The notes under the pieces are model-generated. The model was not told where the DNA came from. It saw only the letters and a list, made by a program, of their open reading frames with translations, and did no database searches. From positions 2,744,068-2,808,067 of the forward strand of contig CAKZJV010000007.1 in the NCBI GenBank assembly GCA_937120475.1: a stretch of 64,000 nt of DNA, in the 5' to 3' direction. Source of the DNA: an uncultured Cryomorphaceae bacterium (GTDB lineage: Bacteria; Bacteroidota; Bacteroidia; Flavobacteriales; Schleiferiaceae). The position numbers and the translations under genes are program-made. This document shows, piece by piece, positions 15,851 through 24,393 of this stretch (position 1 is the stretch's first letter; each line of letters opens with the position of its first letter).

Positions 15851-17413
15851 TTAAAACAGGGCGCGCAAACCCAGATTGGCAGTTTCGCCCAGGCCTGAGT
15901 CACGGCCGCTCACAAAATTGGTGTAAGATAACTCCAAATTCAACACGGGATTCAATTGGTATTTGGTACCTAAACCAAGCTGGGTAAATTCCTGGCTAAA
16001 GTTGTTGCCGAGGTCAATCAGGAAATAGCGTTGTGCCTGCACATACACCGTAAACCAACTGGCGGGAAAATAGCTGAGAAAAGCACTGACGGGTACACCT
16101 AGACTATTATTGGCGAAGCCTTCACCTTCTTCTCCGAAAAAGTATTGGAGATCCACTTCAGTAAATATCTGGAATTGTTTGCGCCAGAAGGATTTATCAA
16201 AGTAAAAACGGGTGTCCCACCAAAAGGATTTTCGGTCCAGGAAGACCCCGTTTTCACTTTCGTTCTCTATCAACGGGAAGTAAAAAGAAGTTTGCACCGA
16301 AAAGTTGGATACTTTACGAAAAGGCACAAAACGGATGCTGGGAGCTACCGACCCTATACCGGCACGACTGATTCCACTCTCATTTTGAAAGGCAATGGGA
16401 GAAAAAAAACCTTGAGCCAAACTATCGTTACTACGGGTGGTGGATTTGAGGTTAACGATTAGTCCTACATTAAAGCGGGCGTTATCGGATACACCGTGAA
16501 AAGCCTCGAAGGTGGAGGTAAAGAAATTTTCACGTGGCTTGTCAAACTCCTCACCGTTAAAGCGAGCCCGGGATTCACTGTAAAAGTTGTTGAAATTCTT
16601 CAGGTCCCACTGCCCCTTTTTCAAAAGTTTGGAAGGGGTATATTCCTGGATGACCGAACCACCGGTAGTGCCAGGTACAGAAGCTTTGGATTTAAGCTGA
16701 TCGTTCAATGCCCAGTTGTAGGTGTAGTAGGTAAGGCGGTAACTTTCGGGTATTTTGTTATCCCGGTATTGATTGATAAAGCGGATAATGCTTTCGCTGT
16801 TTTTCAGAAAATCCTCCTGGTACCATTTAAAGATCTCTGAAACCGCCACTTCTTTCTTTTGGGCATTTACTTTAATAAAGTCAGGGTCGCTCAGTGCTTT
16901 GATGGTTTGTAATTGCAAAAGCGTATTCAAGTCTTCGGGCGTATAGGCCATATCAATAATAGGCGGACAGCTTAAAGCCCCGCATACGAGTACAAAGTGA
17001 AAGCGTGGCTCGTTAAATTCAGCCCGCAGCTTTTTATTTTCGATTTCGTTGAGGGTAAGATTTTCTCCCGCTACCTTATGTTTTTTAGTATCGAAAAATC
17101 CGGCTATGCTTTGGGGCGACTGCACCGGGTATTCCTCTACAATACCCTTGATCACCGCAATATTATAGGCGTTGATCCAGAAGGCCTGGTAGGCATTAGC
17201 TTGTTTTCGATCGGGCTTCAATGCGGCCAGTGAAGTGTATAAAGTGTTTAGCTCGTTCGGTTTGGAATCCAGCCCCTGGTAATCCACCAGGCCGTTTTTT
17301 ACGTTTTTCTGAAAGAAAGAATCGGCTTTTTCAAAAAAAGCGGGGAGCGATGTTACTTGAGCCGGAAGGCTGAAGCCGCCCAGGCCAATAAGGGTTAACA
17401 GCAAAATGTGTCT
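15851..17413 (-). CDS. DUF547 protein fused to a beta-barrel-like C-terminal domain
   Basis: 520 residues from the first ATG (a TTG 33 bp upstream is also in frame). Signal peptide to about LPAQ, then a DUF547 domain over roughly residues 25-215, with the expected NAYQAFWINAYNIAVI block, the HFVLVCGALSCPPI motif with its conserved Cys, and a WYQEDF segment. The remaining ~270 residues alternate aromatic amphipathic strands, end in Phe (LGLRALF), and look like an outer-membrane barrel. Plain DUF547 proteins are normally ~250 residues, so the fusion is unusual. Shares a transcript with the Omp85-type gene. Confidence 0.78.
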   Translation of the reverse strand, partial: RHILLLTLIGLGGFSLPAQVTSLPAFFEKADSFFQKNVKNGLVDYQGLDSKPNELNTLYTSLAALKPDRKQANAYQAFWINAYNIAVIKGIVEEYPVQSPQSIAGFFDTKKHKVAGENLTLNEIENKKLRAEFNEPRFHFVLVCGALSCPPIIDMAYTPEDLNTLLQLQTIKALSDPDFIKVNAQKKEVAVSEIFKWYQEDFLKNSESIIRFINQYRDNKIPESYRLTYYTYNWALNDQLKSKASVPGTTGGSVIQEYTPSKLLKKGQWDLKNFNNFYSESRARFNGEEFDKPRENFFTSTFEAFHGVSDNARFNVGLIVNLKSTTRSNDSLAQGFFSPIAFQNESGISRAGIGSVAPSIRFVPFRKVSNFSVQTSFYFPLIENESENGVFLDRKSFWWDTRFYFDKSFWRKQFQIFTEVDLQYFFGEEGEGFANNSLGVPVSAFLSYFPASWFTVYVQAQRYFLIDLGNNFSQEFTQLGLGTKYQLNPVLNLELSYTNFVSGRDSGLGETANLGLRALF

Positions 17414-17509
17414 CATGGATGCAAGGATTGATTTATAATAGGTCAAAAAAAAGATATCGCATCTTAGCTAAATGTAAGGTGGTTTACATTTTCAGGAAAA
17501 GTACCCATC

Positions 17510-17517
17510 TATTTTTG
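17510..17517 (+). promoter_or_regulatory. Bacteroidota -7 element TATTTTTG
   Basis: A perfect TAnnTTTG 22 bp before the flavoprotein ATG; likely promoter of the seven-gene unit extending to 25429. A TTTA about 23 bp upstream is a weak -33 candidate. Confidence 0.6.
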
Positions 17518-17539
17518 TTCAGCCTGCTAGAAGTAATTT

Positions 17540-18829
17540 ATGGAGCACGTAGTAATTATCGGAAATGGTATTGCGGGAGTTACCGCGGCCCGGCATATCC
17601 GTAAACTGGATTCCGGGTTTCGTATTACCATCATCTCGGAGGAAACGGAATATTTCTTTTCCCGAACCGCGCTCATGTATGTTTATATGGGCCATATGAA
17701 ATTCGAACATACCCAGCCGTATGAAAATGACTTTTGGGAGAAGAACCGTCTGGAGCTTATCCACGAGCGCGTTACTCGTGTAAGTACTACAGATAAGGAA
17801 CTCAGCCTGCAATCGGGCACGAGGATAAATTACGATAAGCTGATTTTGGCTACCGGCTCATCGCCCAACAAATTTGGCTGGCCAGGCCAGGATTTGGAAG
17901 GGGTGCAGGGTTTATACTCCCGGCAAGATTTGGAAAAACTGGAGGAGTATAGCTCCAGCACCCAAAGAGCCATAATTGTTGGTGGGGGACTGATTGGTAT
18001 TGAACTGGCCGAAATGCTTTCGTCCCGAAATATTTCGGTAACCATGCTGGTTCGGGAAAAGAGCTTTTGGAGTAGTGTTTTACCGGCTGGTGAGTCGGAC
18101 ATGATTAATCGCCACATCCGTGAACACCATATCGACCTCCGGTTGGGAGCGGAACTGGAAGAAATACTACCCGGTGAAAATGGCCGGGTAAGGGCTGTAA
18201 AAACCAAAAGCGGTGAGGAAATAGAATGCCAGTTGGTAGGCCTTACCGTGGGGGTGCATCCCAACATTAAATTCCTGGAAGATTCCGGTATTGAAACCGA
18301 TAAAGGCATTTTGGTAAACCGTTATCTGGAGACCAATATTCCAGGTGTGTACGCAGCTGGCGATTGTGCCCAGCAGCGCGAAACTATCGGGCAGCGTAAG
18401 CCGGTGGAGCAGGTTTGGTACACTGGCCGAATGATGGGCGAGGTAGTAGCCCAAAATGTATGCGGCCATTCCGTGGAGTATAACCCGGGGAACTGGTTTA
18501 ACTCCGCTAAATTTTTTGATATCGAGTACCAAACGTATGGTTGGGTATGGCCCGAACCCAAGGAAAACGAGGAGCATTTGTACTGGGAACATTCCAGCGG
18601 TAAAAAAGCCATCCGTATGGTGTATGATAAAAACAGCGGAGCCTTTTTAGCGGTAAACACTTTTGGTATCAGGCTGCGCCATGAAGTATGCGACCATTGG
18701 ATTACCGAAAAAACCCCCATCGATAAAGTTTTGAAGGATTTGAAACAGGCCAACTTCGATCCTGAATTTTATCGCAAGCATGAAAAGACCATCCGTAAAT
18801 CCTTTAAAAATCAAACTGTAAACGCCTGA
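17540..18829 (+). CDS. FAD/NAD(P)-dependent oxidoreductase
   Basis: A 429-residue two-dinucleotide-binding flavoprotein of the pyridine nucleotide-disulfide oxidoreductase superfamily. FAD loop GNGIAG at residues 8-13, NAD(P) loop GGGLIG near 147-152, and the second FAD motif GVYAAGDCA near 268-276. There is no redox-active CxxxxC pair after the first loop, so it resembles the NADH-dependent reductases of rubredoxin/ferredoxin or the N-terminal part of NirB rather than glutathione-type reductases. The ~100-residue C-terminal part is not a standard dimerisation domain. The polyferredoxin gene follows after 3 bp, so passing electrons to that protein is a reasonable inference. Confidence 0.85.
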   Translation: MEHVVIIGNGIAGVTAARHIRKLDSGFRITIISEETEYFFSRTALMYVYMGHMKFEHTQPYENDFWEKNRLELIHERVTRVSTTDKELSLQSGTRINYDKLILATGSSPNKFGWPGQDLEGVQGLYSRQDLEKLEEYSSSTQRAIIVGGGLIGIELAEMLSSRNISVTMLVREKSFWSSVLPAGESDMINRHIREHHIDLRLGAELEEILPGENGRVRAVKTKSGEEIECQLVGLTVGVHPNIKFLEDSGIETDKGILVNRYLETNIPGVYAAGDCAQQRETIGQRKPVEQVWYTGRMMGEVVAQNVCGHSVEYNPGNWFNSAKFFDIEYQTYGWVWPEPKENEEHLYWEHSSGKKAIRMVYDKNSGAFLAVNTFGIRLRHEVCDHWITEKTPIDKVLKDLKQANFDPEFYRKHEKTIRKSFKNQTVNA

Positions 18830-18832
18830 GCC

Positions 18833-20407
18833 ATGGAAAAAGAATACGTAAGCATATCCTTAGCCAAACCCGATACCCGGCAGTTAGATGCTGTACAAAA
18901 AGCTGCTTTAGCACTTGGCTTAGCTGGTTTAACCCTACTTTTTATAGCCCTTTTTTATACTTTCGACCAAAATGCCTGGGTTTTATCCATTTCCCTGGGT
19001 GCTATATTGTTGGGAACCATCGTTTTTGCCCGCAAAACCTATCTCAATCAGCCGGCAGGCATTAAAAATAACGGGGTTTATTTCAAGTCCTTAACCAGCC
19101 GGGGTGCACTGGGTTGGATAGCGGGAATCGTGCTCACCTTATTTTACGTGATTTTGTACTGGTATCCTCAATACCTTGGTTTAGGTAAGGATGGTGCTGA
19201 AAATACCGGGTTGGTAGCCCTTTTTGACCCTTTAAGCTATTTACTCAAAGGCCAGCCGGCCAGCCAATGGTTCGTTTACGGTACCTTGTACACCCTCGCC
19301 ATTTTGGCTTTTGGTTATAAATTCATCCTCAAGTACCGCCACAACCGCTACCAGGTATTCCGCACCGTTTCGGTAATGTTCTTCCAGTTGAGTTTTGCCT
19401 TTTTGCTGCCTGAATTCCTGTTAAGGCTCAATTACCCTTACAACGACTTTAAAAACATGTGGCCGCTCAATTACTATTTTTTTGATTCCTATAATATCAA
19501 TGCTTTTCTGAGTAGTGGTAACCTGGGCCTTTTCATGTTGATCTTTGGTATTGCCATGATCTTTGTAATCTCACCCATTCTAACCTACCTCTACGGCAAG
19601 CGCTGGTATTGTTCCTGGGTATGTGGTTGCGGGGGGCTGGCCGAAACAGCCGGTGATCCTTTCCGGCAACTGTCCAGCAAAAAGCTATCGGCCTGGAGGT
19701 TTGAACGCTGGTGCATTCACCTGGTTACTGTTTTTGCCATACTGATGACGGTGGGTGTGGTAAGCACTTACCTGGGTAATAATCCCGATAAAAGCATAAT
19801 CACCCGCGCTCAACTCACCTGGGGCCTGGTCGCTTTATTTTTGATAATCGGTGTAGCGGTGGCTTTTTTCCGCAGAAAGCATTTTAATACGCAAACCCGG
19901 GCCATTTTTATATCGGTGGCGGCCCTGATGGCCGGAGCGGTATTGATCCACTACTTCTCTACGCCCGACAAGGTTCTTTTCATAGATAGTCAAAAACTGC
20001 GCTCCAGCTATGGTTTTCTCATCGGAGCGGCCTTTTCCGGGGTAATTGGGGTAGGTTTTTATCCGCTGCTGGGCAGCCGCGTATGGTGCCGTTTTGGTTG
20101 CCCTATGGCGGCCATACTGGGTTTCCAGCAAAGAATATTTTCACGTTTTCGCATTACCACCAACGGTGGCCAGTGTATTTCCTGTGGTAACTGCTCCACC
20201 TATTGCGAAATGGGTATTGATGTGCGGGCCTACGCCCAGAGCGGTCAGAACATTGTGCGTTCCTCCTGCGTGGGTTGTGGTATTTGCTCTGCTGTATGTC
20301 CACGCGGTGTATTAAAGCTGGAAAACGGCTCGCGCAACAATCGTATGAAGGAAGATCCTGCTTTTATCGGTAATGCCGATAACCTGATGGAATACATTAA
20401 TAAGTGA
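18833..20407 (+). CDS. membrane polyferredoxin, NapH/NosR/CcoG-like
   Basis: A 524-residue inner-membrane protein with about seven to eight membrane helices. Redox motifs: a CSWVCGC site with Cys260, 264 and 266, a CRFGCP motif near 418-422, a first cluster motif CISCGNC with YC near 446-457, and a second CVGCGICSAVCP near 477-489. The first motif is the CxxxC(P/G) kind seen in NapH and NosR, whose role is to move electrons between quinone or NAD(P)H-side donors and periplasmic acceptors. No nap, nos or nrf genes are near, so the acceptor is unknown. Next to the flavoprotein it forms an electron-transfer pair. Confidence 0.85.
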   Translation: MEKEYVSISLAKPDTRQLDAVQKAALALGLAGLTLLFIALFYTFDQNAWVLSISLGAILLGTIVFARKTYLNQPAGIKNNGVYFKSLTSRGALGWIAGIVLTLFYVILYWYPQYLGLGKDGAENTGLVALFDPLSYLLKGQPASQWFVYGTLYTLAILAFGYKFILKYRHNRYQVFRTVSVMFFQLSFAFLLPEFLLRLNYPYNDFKNMWPLNYYFFDSYNINAFLSSGNLGLFMLIFGIAMIFVISPILTYLYGKRWYCSWVCGCGGLAETAGDPFRQLSSKKLSAWRFERWCIHLVTVFAILMTVGVVSTYLGNNPDKSIITRAQLTWGLVALFLIIGVAVAFFRRKHFNTQTRAIFISVAALMAGAVLIHYFSTPDKVLFIDSQKLRSSYGFLIGAAFSGVIGVGFYPLLGSRVWCRFGCPMAAILGFQQRIFSRFRITTNGGQCISCGNCSTYCEMGIDVRAYAQSGQNIVRSSCVGCGICSAVCPRGVLKLENGSRNNRMKEDPAFIGNADNLMEYINK

Positions 20408-20895
20408 TTTTGCGGTTGACAATTTTCCTATTGCTTGGCATGGCTCTGCAACTGAATGGCCAGGAAGAAGCCCGTTACGTGAAAAACCGGAATGATGAAG
20501 GTCTCCTCATTTCCGAAGGATGGATGCAGGGGGGGTTGAAAGTGAAATACTGGAAATTTTACAGCGATACCGGAGTGCTGCAAAAGGAGGGACATTATGA
20601 AGATGGTAAAAGAAACCAGTACTGGTTTTTTTACCATCCCAACGGACAAACTAAAATGGAGGGCCACTACCGGCAGGGGCGTATGAATGGTTTGTGGCAG
20701 CATTATAATCAGGAGGGACGGATTGTTAAAAGGTGCCAGTACGAGAGGAGCAGCAAAGACGGCTATTGTGTAGTGTATGAAAATGAAAAACCCGTGAGGG
20801 CGGAACGCTTTGAAAATGGCGTTCGCACGGGTGAATGGACGAGCTATTTAAAGTTTATGGCCGATAACCCGCATTGGCTGAGCAGCAAACCATGA
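20404..20895 (+). CDS. MORN-repeat protein (YwqK-like), exported
   Basis: 163 residues starting with GTG that overlaps the previous stop as GTGA. A signal peptide (ILRLTIFLLLGMALQLNG) is followed by a ladder of MORN/YwqK repeats: YWKFYSDTG, QYWFFYHPNGQ, GLWQHYNQEG, each with a following strand of G-x-Y form. These repeats form a flat beta-meander used for protein or membrane contacts. The family label antitoxin is conventional and carries no evidence here. Its place between the polyferredoxin and the glycosyltransferases, with overlaps on both sides, suggests an envelope role linked to one of them. Confidence 0.82.
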   Translation: MILRLTIFLLLGMALQLNGQEEARYVKNRNDEGLLISEGWMQGGLKVKYWKFYSDTGVLQKEGHYEDGKRNQYWFFYHPNGQTKMEGHYRQGRMNGLWQHYNQEGRIVKRCQYERSSKDGYCVVYENEKPVRAERFENGVRTGEWTSYLKFMADNPHWLSSKP

Positions 20896-21584
20896 CGAAA
20901 ATTAACGTGATTATACCTGCCTTTAACGAGCAGGAATCTATTGTAAAGGTTTTGAATGACATCCCCGAAAATATGGTGCAGGAAGTGATAGTGGTCAATA
21001 ACAATTCCACCGACCTTACAGCCAGCGTGGCTGAACAGGCCGGTGTTACCGTGCTGGACGAACCCAGGCGGGGTTACGGCCAGGCGTGCCTGGCCGGGCT
21101 GAACTACCTTTCCATGAAAACTTCTCAACCGGATATTGTGGTATTTATGGATGCCGATTATTCCGATCACCCCGATGAACTGCCCAGGGTGGTCCAACCG
21201 ATCCTTGAAAATGGAAAAGACCTGGTAATCGGGGCACGAGTAAAAAAATGGCGCGAAAAGGGTTCCATGACTCCGCCCCAGGTGTTTGGTAATTGGCTGG
21301 CTACCCGCCTTATGAAATTGATTTACGGGTCACGGTTTACCGATCTAGGTCCCTTCCGGGCGATTCGCTACGATAGGCTATTGGACTTGAAAATGCAGGA
21401 CACCAATTTCGGCTGGACGGTGGAAATGCAGATCAAAGCTCTCCGGCAAAAGCTCGATTATACCGAAGTGCCGGTACATTACCGAAACCGTATTGGGGTT
21501 TCCAAAATATCAGGAACATTTAAAGGAACTTTGCTGGCCGGTTATAAAATACTTACGCTAATCTTTAAGTACAGTTTTCGCTGA
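20892..21584 (+). CDS. GT2 glycosyltransferase, dolichyl-phosphate sugar synthase type
   Basis: 230 residues from the ATG that overlaps the MORN stop (ATGA); a TTG 18 bp upstream would add six residues and is less likely. GT-A fold of family 2: VIIPAFNEQ at the N-terminus, the nucleotide-sugar region VVNNNSTD, and the metal motif DADYSDHPDEL. The DLGPFRAIR and GWTVEMQIKA blocks are typical of DPG/DPM-like synthases that move glucose or mannose from UDP/GDP to a polyprenyl phosphate. There are no strong C-terminal membrane helices. It would make the lipid-linked donor for the GT-C-type gene two positions downstream. Confidence 0.85.
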   Translation: MTKINVIIPAFNEQESIVKVLNDIPENMVQEVIVVNNNSTDLTASVAEQAGVTVLDEPRRGYGQACLAGLNYLSMKTSQPDIVVFMDADYSDHPDELPRVVQPILENGKDLVIGARVKKWREKGSMTPPQVFGNWLATRLMKLIYGSRFTDLGPFRAIRYDRLLDLKMQDTNFGWTVEMQIKALRQKLDYTEVPVHYRNRIGVSKISGTFKGTLLAGYKILTLIFKYSFR

Positions 21585-23047
21585 TGGAATTGGTTTTGGT
21601 GCTGTTATATTCGCTTTGCCTCCTGCTTATACTGGCCTACAGTTTTGTGCAACTCAACCTGTTGATCAACTATGTCCGGCACAGGCGTGCGGGTGGTCCT
21701 TCCAAGGCAGTGCTGCCGGAAGAGTGGCCGGAGGTAACCGTACAACTGCCGGTTTACAATGAACTGTACGTGGTGGAGAGGCTACTGGAGGCAGTGAGCC
21801 AACTGGATTACCCTTCCGAAAAACTGGAAGTACAGGTACTGGATGATTCTACCGATGAGTCGGTAGGCGTAACCCAGGCCAAGGTGGAGGAATTGCAAGC
21901 CCGGGGTTTGAATATCCAATACATTCACCGTACCCATCGCATCGGCTACAAAGCCGGAGCACTCAAGGAAGGTATGGAAGTGGCCAAAGGCGATTTCCTG
22001 GCCATTTTTGATGCTGACTTTATTCCCGGGCCGGACTTCCTTAAAAAAACTATTCCCCATTTTGGAGATCAGTGTGTAGGAGTGGTGCAAACCCGCTGGG
22101 CCCATCTTAACCGCAACTATTCCTGGCTAACCCGGGTGCAGGCTTTTGCCCTGGATGCCCATTTTACGGTGGAGCAGGTAGGCCGTAATGCCGGAAACCA
22201 CTTTATCAATTTTAACGGCACGGCTGGTGTCTGGCGTAAAGCCTGCATTGAAGATGCCGGTAACTGGCAGAGCGATACCATTACCGAAGACCTGGATCTC
22301 AGCTACCGCTCCCAGATCAAGGGCTGGAAATTCAAGTACCTGGAAGACGTGGAAACCCCGGCCGAATTGCCGGTGCTCATCAGTGCCGCCCGTTCCCAAC
22401 AATTTCGCTGGAATAAAGGCGGGGCCGAAAACTTCCAGAAAATAAAAGGGCAGCTTTTATCCCGTAAAACGGCACCGCTAAAAACACGCATTCACGCCCT
22501 TTTTCACTTGCTCAACAGCAGTATGTTTATGAACGTTTTGCTGGTATCGGTACTCAGTATTCCCATGCTGTACATTAAATTCTTCAGCCCGCAATACCAC
22601 CTGTTTTTCACCCTTTCCAGCATTGTACTCATCAGTACCCTCATTTTTATGGGGATGTACTGGGTGGCCTACCGCAGGATTCACGGTGGTGGCTTTCGAT
22701 CTTTCCTACATTACCTGCGGGAGTTCATCATCTTTTATTCCATTATCCTTGGCTTTTCCCTGCAAAATTCAGTGGCGGTACTGGAAGGCCATTTGGGTAA
22801 AAAAAGTGGTTTTATCCGTACGCCCAAGTTCAACGTATTATCCGTTAAGGATAGCTGGAAGGGCAATAAGTACGTTCAGCGCCAGCTATCATGGGTTAAC
22901 TGGGTAGAGGGCCTCCTGATGCTATACTTTGGGTTTGGAGTGGTCAGTGCCTTTATGCTGCATGACTACGGTTTGTTGCCTTTTCACCTGATGTTGTTCT
23001 TCGGTTTTGGCTTCGTTTTCTATAAATCCGTCACATGCCGGGCCTAG
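21584..23047 (+). CDS. cellulose-synthase-like processive GT2
   Basis: A 487-residue membrane glycosyltransferase with all processive GT2 motifs: Asp87-Asp88 in VLDDSTD, the DAD at 143-145, the catalytic TED at 234-236, and QQFRW at 272-276. A helix precedes the catalytic domain, and four or so follow, with hydrophobic C-terminal ends. There is no PilZ domain, unlike BcsA. Polymers made by such enzymes include cellulose, mannan, glucomannan and related glycans; some homologues make glycosphingolipids. The start codon overlaps the previous stop by 1 bp. Confidence 0.86.
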   Translation: MELVLVLLYSLCLLLILAYSFVQLNLLINYVRHRRAGGPSKAVLPEEWPEVTVQLPVYNELYVVERLLEAVSQLDYPSEKLEVQVLDDSTDESVGVTQAKVEELQARGLNIQYIHRTHRIGYKAGALKEGMEVAKGDFLAIFDADFIPGPDFLKKTIPHFGDQCVGVVQTRWAHLNRNYSWLTRVQAFALDAHFTVEQVGRNAGNHFINFNGTAGVWRKACIEDAGNWQSDTITEDLDLSYRSQIKGWKFKYLEDVETPAELPVLISAARSQQFRWNKGGAENFQKIKGQLLSRKTAPLKTRIHALFHLLNSSMFMNVLLVSVLSIPMLYIKFFSPQYHLFFTLSSIVLISTLIFMGMYWVAYRRIHGGGFRSFLHYLREFIIFYSIILGFSLQNSVAVLEGHLGKKSGFIRTPKFNVLSVKDSWKGNKYVQRQLSWVNWVEGLLMLYFGFGVVSAFMLHDYGLLPFHLMLFFGFGFVFYKSVTCRA

Positions 23048-24393
23048 GTAAAGCACCCCTCTGGCAGGTTTTGGGCATCATGGTTTTGGTGGTGGTTTGT
23101 TATTTCAACCTCGCCTACGGTGTGCCCCGCGAAAATTTCAGCCTACTGTTGATGCACTACGGCATAACCTTCGGAGGCTTCCTGTACTTTCTCAACCGGG
23201 CTGCTTTCAGTTTCGGTTTCCTGGCCTTTTTGTCCCTGGCCTTCCGGCTGATATTTATAGTGGCTTTGCCCGAACTATCCAATGACTTTTACCGCTTTAT
23301 ATGGGATGGACGTTTGCTGTGGGAAGGCTTTAACCCTTACCTGAGTTTTCCCAATGACTTTTTGAAAACCGAAAATGCCGCAGTTATTCACCAGGCTCAG
23401 GAACTGGTGGCCGGTATGGGCAATCTCAATGCCAGTCACTACACCGTGTACCCACCTTTAAACCAACTCTGTTTTGTGCTGGCGGCTATGCCGGGTTCCC
23501 AAAGTATTCTGGTGAGTGTAGTCGTATTGCGACTGATTATGATTGCAGCTGATATAGGCATCTGGTGGATCGGACGTAAGCTGCTTCGCCATCTCGGCAT
23601 TAGCGAACGCTGCATTTACTTCTATCTGCTCAACCCCTTCGTAATTTTAGAATTTACCGGCAACCTGCATTTTGAAGGGGTAATGGTATTTTTCCTGTTG
23701 TGGGCCATTTACTTATTGCTTACAAAAAAGTGGTTGGCCTCAGCGGTGGTACTGGGTCTTTCGGTGAGTGTTAAACTGATACCCCTAATTTTTTTACCAC
23801 TCTTTTTCCGGAAACTCGGTTTAGGAAAGGCCATCGCCTACTATGCGCTTACCGGTTTAACCGTAAGCCTTTTGTTTAGTCCTTTCATTAACCAGGCCTT
23901 GATTGCCAATTTCTGGAGCAGTGTAGAACTCTATTTTCAAAAGTTCGAATTTAACGCCAGCCTGTATTACATCGTCCGTTGGGTGGGTTTTGAGGTGAAG
24001 GGCTACAACATTATTGGCTGGGCCGGCAAAGTTTTACCGGCCATTACTTTTACAGCGGTACTGCTGATAGCCTTCCTTCGTAAAAACCAAAAACCTACGG
24101 TGTTAATGACTTCCCTTTTGGCAACCGTTACTATTTACTACGCTTTATCCACCACCGTTCATCCCTGGTACATTGCCGTGCCGCTGGCCTTATCGGTTTT
24201 GAGCGGTTACCGTTTCCCGGTGCTGTGGAGCGGGGTGGTGATCCTTAGTTACGGGGCCTACCAAAATGCGAGTTTCCAGGAAAATCTTTGGTTGGTGGCC
24301 TTGGAGTACCTGGCCGTAGCGGCTTTTATAATTTATGAATGGCGGGTGGGCGTAAACCCTCCCCTGCCAGTTAAAAAGATGGAATATGCTTAG
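23035..24393 (+). CDS. GT-C-fold membrane glycosyltransferase (mannosyltransferase-like)
   Basis: 452 residues, mostly hydrophobic, with about ten or eleven membrane helices. The conserved GT-C block is near the N-terminus: NDFYRFIWDGRLLWEGFNPY, where the Asp after Asn is the expected catalytic or metal residue; YPP and HFEG segments follow. These enzymes use polyprenyl-phosphate sugars as donors, which agrees with the DPG/DPM-like GT2 upstream. The start overlaps the CesA-like gene by 13 bp. Exact sugar and acceptor are unknown; the mannosyl label comes from database habit for this family. Confidence 0.75.
   Translation: MPGLGKAPLWQVLGIMVLVVVCYFNLAYGVPRENFSLLLMHYGITFGGFLYFLNRAAFSFGFLAFLSLAFRLIFIVALPELSNDFYRFIWDGRLLWEGFNPYLSFPNDFLKTENAAVIHQAQELVAGMGNLNASHYTVYPPLNQLCFVLAAMPGSQSILVSVVVLRLIMIAADIGIWWIGRKLLRHLGISERCIYFYLLNPFVILEFTGNLHFEGVMVFFLLWAIYLLLTKKWLASAVVLGLSVSVKLIPLIFLPLFFRKLGLGKAIAYYALTGLTVSLLFSPFINQALIANFWSSVELYFQKFEFNASLYYIVRWVGFEVKGYNIIGWAGKVLPAITFTAVLLIAFLRKNQKPTVLMTSLLATVTIYYALSTTVHPWYIAVPLALSVLSGYRFPVLWSGVVILSYGAYQNASFQENLWLVALEYLAVAAFIIYEWRVGVNPPLPVKKMEYA

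Noticed and set aside
20404-20895. toxin-antitoxin locus at the YwqK-like gene
   Set aside because: The antitoxin label is inherited from the family name; no toxin gene is adjacent and the protein has an export signal.
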